A stretch of DNA of 64,000 bases, taken from positions 116,676-180,675 of the forward strand of contig NZ_JACHVU010000011.1 in NCBI RefSeq assembly GCF_014190915.1, given 5' to 3'. Each line of letters starts with the position of its first letter. The stretch's first letter is position 1. The stretch is from Mycolicibacterium iranicum (GTDB lineage: Bacteria; Actinomycetota; Actinomycetes; Mycobacteriales; Mycobacteriaceae). The notes under the pieces are model-generated. The model did not search any database, was not told the DNA's origin, and saw only the letters and a program-made list of their open reading frames with translations. The position numbers and the translations under genes were made by a program. Shown here piece after piece: positions 60,676 to 64,000 of this stretch.

Positions 60676-62310
60676 TTAGGGGCCGTCTGATCCATCCGCG
60701 CTGCTACCGTCGCCGCCTTCACCGCCTTCACCGCCGCGACCACCACCGTCGCCGCCAGACCCGCCGACACCGGCGACGCCGCCCCGTCCTTGTCCACCGG
60801 CGCCCCCATCATCATTGCTGAAGTCGCTGGCGTCGCCGCCGTCGCCACCGTCGCCGATACCGGTCGCCGGGTTTGACGTGCCGTCGCCACCGTCGCCACC
60901 GTCGCCGTCCCGGGACCCACCCGCACCACCGTCTCCACCGATGCCACCATAAAGCCCAGAACCGTCGCCACCACGCCCGCCTCGGCCGTACAGACCGGCA
61001 GCACCACCGGCGCCGCCTACCCCAACGCCACCCGAATAGCTTGTCGCAGTGCCGTTTCCGCCGGTACCGCCGTCCCCGCGACCGCGTGCGCTGCCGCCGT
61101 CGCCGCCCCACCCCACAGAAGCGCCGACGCCGTCGCCACCGCGTCCACCGTCGCCCGTGTGCACGCCACCGCTTCCACCGACGCCACCGAACCCACTGTC
61201 AACAGTGGACGACCCGCCCTGTCCACCGTTTCCACCGGCGCCGGCGGTAATGGCGTCCCCACCTTTGCCACCGCGCCCGCCATCGCCCGTAGCGTCGCCT
61301 CCTGCGCCACCGTTGCCGGTGATGCGTCCGCCGTTGCCGCCGTCACCGCCGCTGCCGCCGGCGACCGACGAGGTTCCGCCTTTGCCGCCGTTGCCAATAC
61401 CGACGGCGTCACCGCCGCGGCCGGCATTGGTGAAGGCGGTACTGGAAGCGCCGCCCGTCCCGCCGTCGCCGATCAGCAATCCACCGCGGCCACCGACGCC
61501 GGCCGCAATGTCATCAGTTGCGTCGCCGCCGCGGCCGCCCCGGCCCAAAAGCCCGGCAGCACCGCCTGTTCCACCATTGGCACCGTCGCCACCATTGCCC
61601 CAGATCAGTCCACCGCGGCCACCATTACAGGCATCACCGAGACAGTCGACACTGGCATCGACGCCGTCTCCGAACAAACCGAAGAGCGGACCGTACGGAC
61701 CGTGATTCACGGGAGGCACACTGCGGGCGGTTGACCAGGGGGAGCGCGGAGGCCGGCCGAAAGACCCGCAATTGTCTGCCGGGCCGACACAGATGAACCG
61801 GCGCGTACCGGCGATCTGTGACTGGTAATCGTCTGCCTGTACGACGATTTCGTTGTATGTACCTGTGACGAAGATGTTGATACGCGCCCCGTAGAGATAC
61901 ACGTAATTGTTGCTACCTGTGGTGACCAGTGCGCTGCTCTGGTCACCCTCGACAACCAATCTGCTGGTGGCGTCCGTCCGCGCCCGAGCGGATGTGCCCT
62001 TCACTTCGACGACGCCGCCCGACCTGCCCACCTGCTCACCGTAGGCTGAGTCGCCGATCACCGTCATCCGGCCGTCGTTCGTGTTTATCGCCCGCGCACC
62101 TGCTCCCACCGCCATGGCGTTCACACCAACGGCTTCGGCGTCGCCGTACTGTTCTAGGAGTCCGCCGTACATATCGCGGATCGCCAGATGGCCGGGCGTC
62201 GGCGGTGTCGGCGGTGTCGGTGCGGCCAGGGCAGCGAGGGGTGTACCCACACTGACTCCGAGTGTGACGACCCATGCGCCCAAACCACCAGTGAATCGGC
62301 TCAACGCCAT
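60676..62310 (-). CDS. PGRS-type Gly-rich secreted protein with N-terminal domain
   Basis: 544 aa from the ATG at 62310, preceded by GGGGG. A signal peptide (to about residue 31, ALAAP) and a short PTPPTPPTP linker lead to a unique domain (35-185) with Gly/Asn/Val turns (GVNAMAVGAGARAINTNDGR, SSALVTTGSNNYVYLYG) of adhesin-like beta-solenoid look, then two Cys. The last about 330 residues are GGxGGx repeats. No PE domain. It is the second such protein in the window (the other is at 41478). Confidence 0.8.
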   Translation of the reverse strand: MALSRFTGGLGAWVVTLGVSVGTPLAALAAPTPPTPPTPGHLAIRDMYGGLLEQYGDAEAVGVNAMAVGAGARAINTNDGRMTVIGDSAYGEQVGRSGGVVEVKGTSARARTDATSRLVVEGDQSSALVTTGSNNYVYLYGARINIFVTGTYNEIVVQADDYQSQIAGTRRFICVGPADNCGSFGRPPRSPWSTARSVPPVNHGPYGPLFGLFGDGVDASVDCLGDACNGGRGGLIWGNGGDGANGGTGGAAGLLGRGGRGGDATDDIAAGVGGRGGLLIGDGGTGGASSTAFTNAGRGGDAVGIGNGGKGGTSSVAGGSGGDGGNGGRITGNGGAGGDATGDGGRGGKGGDAITAGAGGNGGQGGSSTVDSGFGGVGGSGGVHTGDGGRGGDGVGASVGWGGDGGSARGRGDGGTGGNGTATSYSGGVGVGGAGGAAGLYGRGGRGGDGSGLYGGIGGDGGAGGSRDGDGGDGGDGTSNPATGIGDGGDGGDASDFSNDDGGAGGQGRGGVAGVGGSGGDGGGRGGEGGEGGDGSSADGSDGP

Positions 62311-62674
62311 CTGTACCCCCGCGGTGTCGAACCAGCTCGGCAAATACCGGGGAGAGTACACATCCGTTGTGCCGCACCCCGGCTGATTACCACATTCGTC
62401 ACGAACGGGACCGGTTGCCGATCGGTCGCCTCACCGGCTTCGTCTCCTGCCCGAGTGGGGCAGTGCTCGCCGATGGCGCGTTTGCGGCGTCTCCTTTCCC
62501 CAGATGTGAGACAGACTGCCGCTATGCGCAGCGGCGACGCGCTTCGAGGTGAAACCGGCCGACGGCCATTCACCGAGAGCCACCCGTTGGGGGCTGCGCC
62601 CACATTCGACCCGCCGACCCGGTCAGCTCACGGTGAGAACTGCTGGCCGGGGTCGGCGTGCTCGGGCGGGCAGA
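62311..62674. other. 364-bp gap, leader of the PGRS gene
   Basis: No gene recognised. This is the upstream region of the gene starting at 62310 (minus strand). The shared TTGGGAYCGGTAG element is absent here on both strands. Confidence 0.6.
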
Positions 62675-63514
62675 CTAGGTGGGGAAGTCCGCGCTGCGAG
62701 AGAGGGTTTCGCTCGCCCGGATGTCGATCAGGGTCTGCTCCAGCGCATCGATCACGGCGTCGAACCCGCCATTGCCCAGAACAAGTCGACGGGGAGGCGG
62801 GTCTTGGGCCATCGCTGCGATCACCGCACGGGCACCGCGGCAGGGATCGCCGGGTTGCACCCCGTCCGCCTCGACGAAGGTGGCGCGGACCTGTTCCAGC
62901 ATGTCGTGGTACTCGGGAATGGTCTCCGTGACGGGCTCATTCGCGAAACCGGCATAGGCGTTGGTGCGGAACGCTCCCGGCTCGACCGCCAGCACCGAGA
63001 TTCCCTGCCCGGCGACCTCCTCGCGCAGCGCATCGGTGACGGCTTCGATCGCGTACTTCGTCGCGCTGTAGTAGCCGAATCCGGGTGCCGCTAGAAGCCC
63101 GGCCACAGAGGACACGTTGACGATCCACCCGTTCCCGCGGGCGCGCATCCCCGGCAGCACCGCGCGTGTCACGGACAACACCGCGAAGAAGTTCAGCTCG
63201 AACATTGCTCGCATCGAGGACTCGTCCATCCCCTCAATCGATCCGTACCAACCGCGGCCGGCGTTGTTGAGCAGTATGTCGATTCCGCCGAAGTGCTCCT
63301 CGGCCGCACGCACTGCACGTTGCACCTGGGCTGCGTCGGTGAGTTCTAGCGGTACAACGAGGACACGGTCGCCGTACTGCTCCGCCCATGTCGTCAGTGC
63401 GTCGGGTCGCCGGGATGTGAGCGCCACGCGGTCCCCGATCTCCAGGGCCGCCTCGGCGAACGCCATCCCGAAGTTGCCGGGCGTGCCTCCTGTGATGAAC
63501 CAGCGCCTGCTCAT
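62675..63514 (-). CDS. short-chain dehydrogenase/reductase
   Basis: 279 aa. Rossmann motif ITGGTPGNFGMAFAEAAL (TGxxxGxG variant), NNAGRGWYG, NVSSVAG (catalytic Ser), YYSATKYAIE (catalytic Tyr/Lys) and VEPGAFRTN. A classical SDR oxidoreductase; the substrate is unknown. Its ATG overlaps the stop of the upstream NTF2-like gene by 4 bp (ATGA), so both are translated together. Confidence 0.93.
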   Translation of the reverse strand: MSRRWFITGGTPGNFGMAFAEAALEIGDRVALTSRRPDALTTWAEQYGDRVLVVPLELTDAAQVQRAVRAAEEHFGGIDILLNNAGRGWYGSIEGMDESSMRAMFELNFFAVLSVTRAVLPGMRARGNGWIVNVSSVAGLLAAPGFGYYSATKYAIEAVTDALREEVAGQGISVLAVEPGAFRTNAYAGFANEPVTETIPEYHDMLEQVRATFVEADGVQPGDPCRGARAVIAAMAQDPPPRRLVLGNGGFDAVIDALEQTLIDIRASETLSRSADFPT

Positions 63515-63849
63515 GGCTCGATCACCAGTCGGCTGATCAGCGCGCCGTCGAGGGTGAAGCGGTAGTGCAGGTCGGCGACCCCGCCGGGGAAGTTGCCCTC
63601 CAGGTGCTGTCCGACGTCAATGGTGGTGTCGGTCGTGGTCGCGCCGGTGAATTCGGTGGTGTAGGTGAACTCGCTGGCTGCGGTGGCGAGCCAGGCCCCG
63701 ATGTCCTCGTGGCCGTGGTAATCGCGGCCCTCGTCGGTTACCACGGCATCGGGGGTGAGCGTGGCGAGCGCTCGGTCGCTTTCTCGGCTGTCCAGGGCGG
63801 TCATGAAGGTCTTGATGTTGTCCGGGAGTGCATCCCATTCGGTGGTCAT
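63511..63849 (-). CDS. SnoaL/NTF2-like protein
   Basis: 112 aa. NTF2-like fold: DNIKTFMTALDSRESDRALATLTPDAVVTDEG, then YHGHEDIGAWLA and a C-terminal beta-rich part ending LDGALISRLVIEP. Members are cyclases, isomerases or binding proteins; this one pairs with an SDR by 4-bp overlap, and could handle the same small molecule. First gene of the pair. Confidence 0.87.
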   Translation of the reverse strand: MTTEWDALPDNIKTFMTALDSRESDRALATLTPDAVVTDEGRDYHGHEDIGAWLATAASEFTYTTEFTGATTTDTTIDVGQHLEGNFPGGVADLHYRFTLDGALISRLVIEP

Positions 63850-63905
63850 GACCCCACGGTGGCGCTTCCCCCAAGGGGAAGGTCAACCTCGGGCCGGGTG
63901 AATTA

Positions 63906-63930
63906 GAGCTTGTCAAGATTTCTGTGTATG
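63906..63930. repeat. candidate terminal inverted repeat of an IS256-like element
   Basis: GAGCTTGTCAAGATTTCTGTG and the next bases, AT-rich and unlike its surroundings, in the style of IS256-family ends. The partner repeat would be beyond the window. Confidence 0.4.
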
Positions 63931-63942
63931 AGCAGCGGTTGA

Positions 63943-64000
63943 TTAGTAGATGTAGGGCTCTAGTCGGTCTGGATAGTTGAGTACGAGGGCTGCCAGTGCG
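63943..64000 (-). CDS. transposase C-terminus, cut by window edge
   Basis: A minus-strand frame entering from the right edge reads ALAALVLNYPDRLEPYIY and then TAA at 63943, 37 bp inside the candidate terminal repeat. The length of sequence is too short to fix the family; with the terminal repeat it suggests an IS256-like transposase. Confidence 0.45.
   Translation of the reverse strand, partial: ALAALVLNYPDRLEPYIY

Overview
The window looks like chromosomal DNA of a rapidly growing mycobacterium (Mycolicibacterium type). The grounds are very high GC, frequent GTG/TTG starts, an antigen 85-type mycolyltransferase, a PE-PPE-domain hydrolase, two PGRS-type Gly-rich secreted proteins, a RipD pseudo-hydrolase, a two-part 766-aa isocitrate lyase of the AceA2 type, a group I truncated haemoglobin and F420-type LLM oxidoreductases. 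No rRNA, tRNA, phage or CRISPR array was seen. About 75 genes or gene pieces are called; this identification is inferred from gene content, not from a search.

Layout. 1-5.2 kb: truncated alpha/beta hydrolase, amidase, small membrane proteins, a secreted protein, YaaA and a Pro-rich NlpC/P60-like protein. 5.2-9.6 kb: a tightly overlapping minus-strand signalling operon (receiver-PP2C phosphatase, CHASE3 histidine kinase, single receiver, phosphodiesterase). 9.9-14.3 kb: a membrane acyltransferase next to an SGNH esterase, a Dabb protein, trHbN, a glutamine amidotransferase and a MenC-like protein that has lost catalytic residues. 14.4-20.6 kb: minus-strand cluster tenA, URC1-like GTP cyclohydrolase II homologue, URC4 (DUF1688), upp and aceA2, which fits uracil catabolism by the URC route next to a glyoxylate-shunt enzyme. 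20.7-24.4 kb: DUF899, tpx, ripD, and a DUF2236 oxygenase divergent from a TetR regulator.

24.8-44.3 kb is rich in envelope and secreted proteins: PE-PPE hydrolase with an Asp-rich tail, CPBP protease, YdcF, MOSC, a 455-aa exported protein, acyl-CoA synthetase, DinB, methyltransferase, mycolyltransferase, S4 RNA-binding protein, Tat-exported esterase, a PGRS protein and an EamA exporter. 44.4-54.8 kb: FKBP lipoprotein, a TetR/SDR pair with a long inverted-repeat operator, SRPBCC, GGDEF cyclase, thiD, LLM enzyme, PlsC-like acyltransferase/TetR pair, NmrA-like protein, hydrolase, glyoxalase. 54.8-64 kb is looser and more accessory: a decayed gene end, DUF4267-like protein, GMC oxidoreductase, two-domain VOC protein, small secreted protein, YaeQ, a second PGRS protein, an SDR/NTF2 pair and, at the right edge, what appears to be the end of an IS256-like element.

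The most interesting non-coding signal is a 33-bp bipartite element, TTGGGAYCGGTAG-N16-CACT, present with identical spacing upstream of three genes for exported proteins (41.3, 42.9 and 59.3 kb). It looks like a promoter for an alternative sigma factor. Other regulatory signals include a 39-bp TetR operator, several perfect hairpin terminators and two short tandem-repeat arrays. Many tail-to-tail gene pairs are separated by only a few bases.
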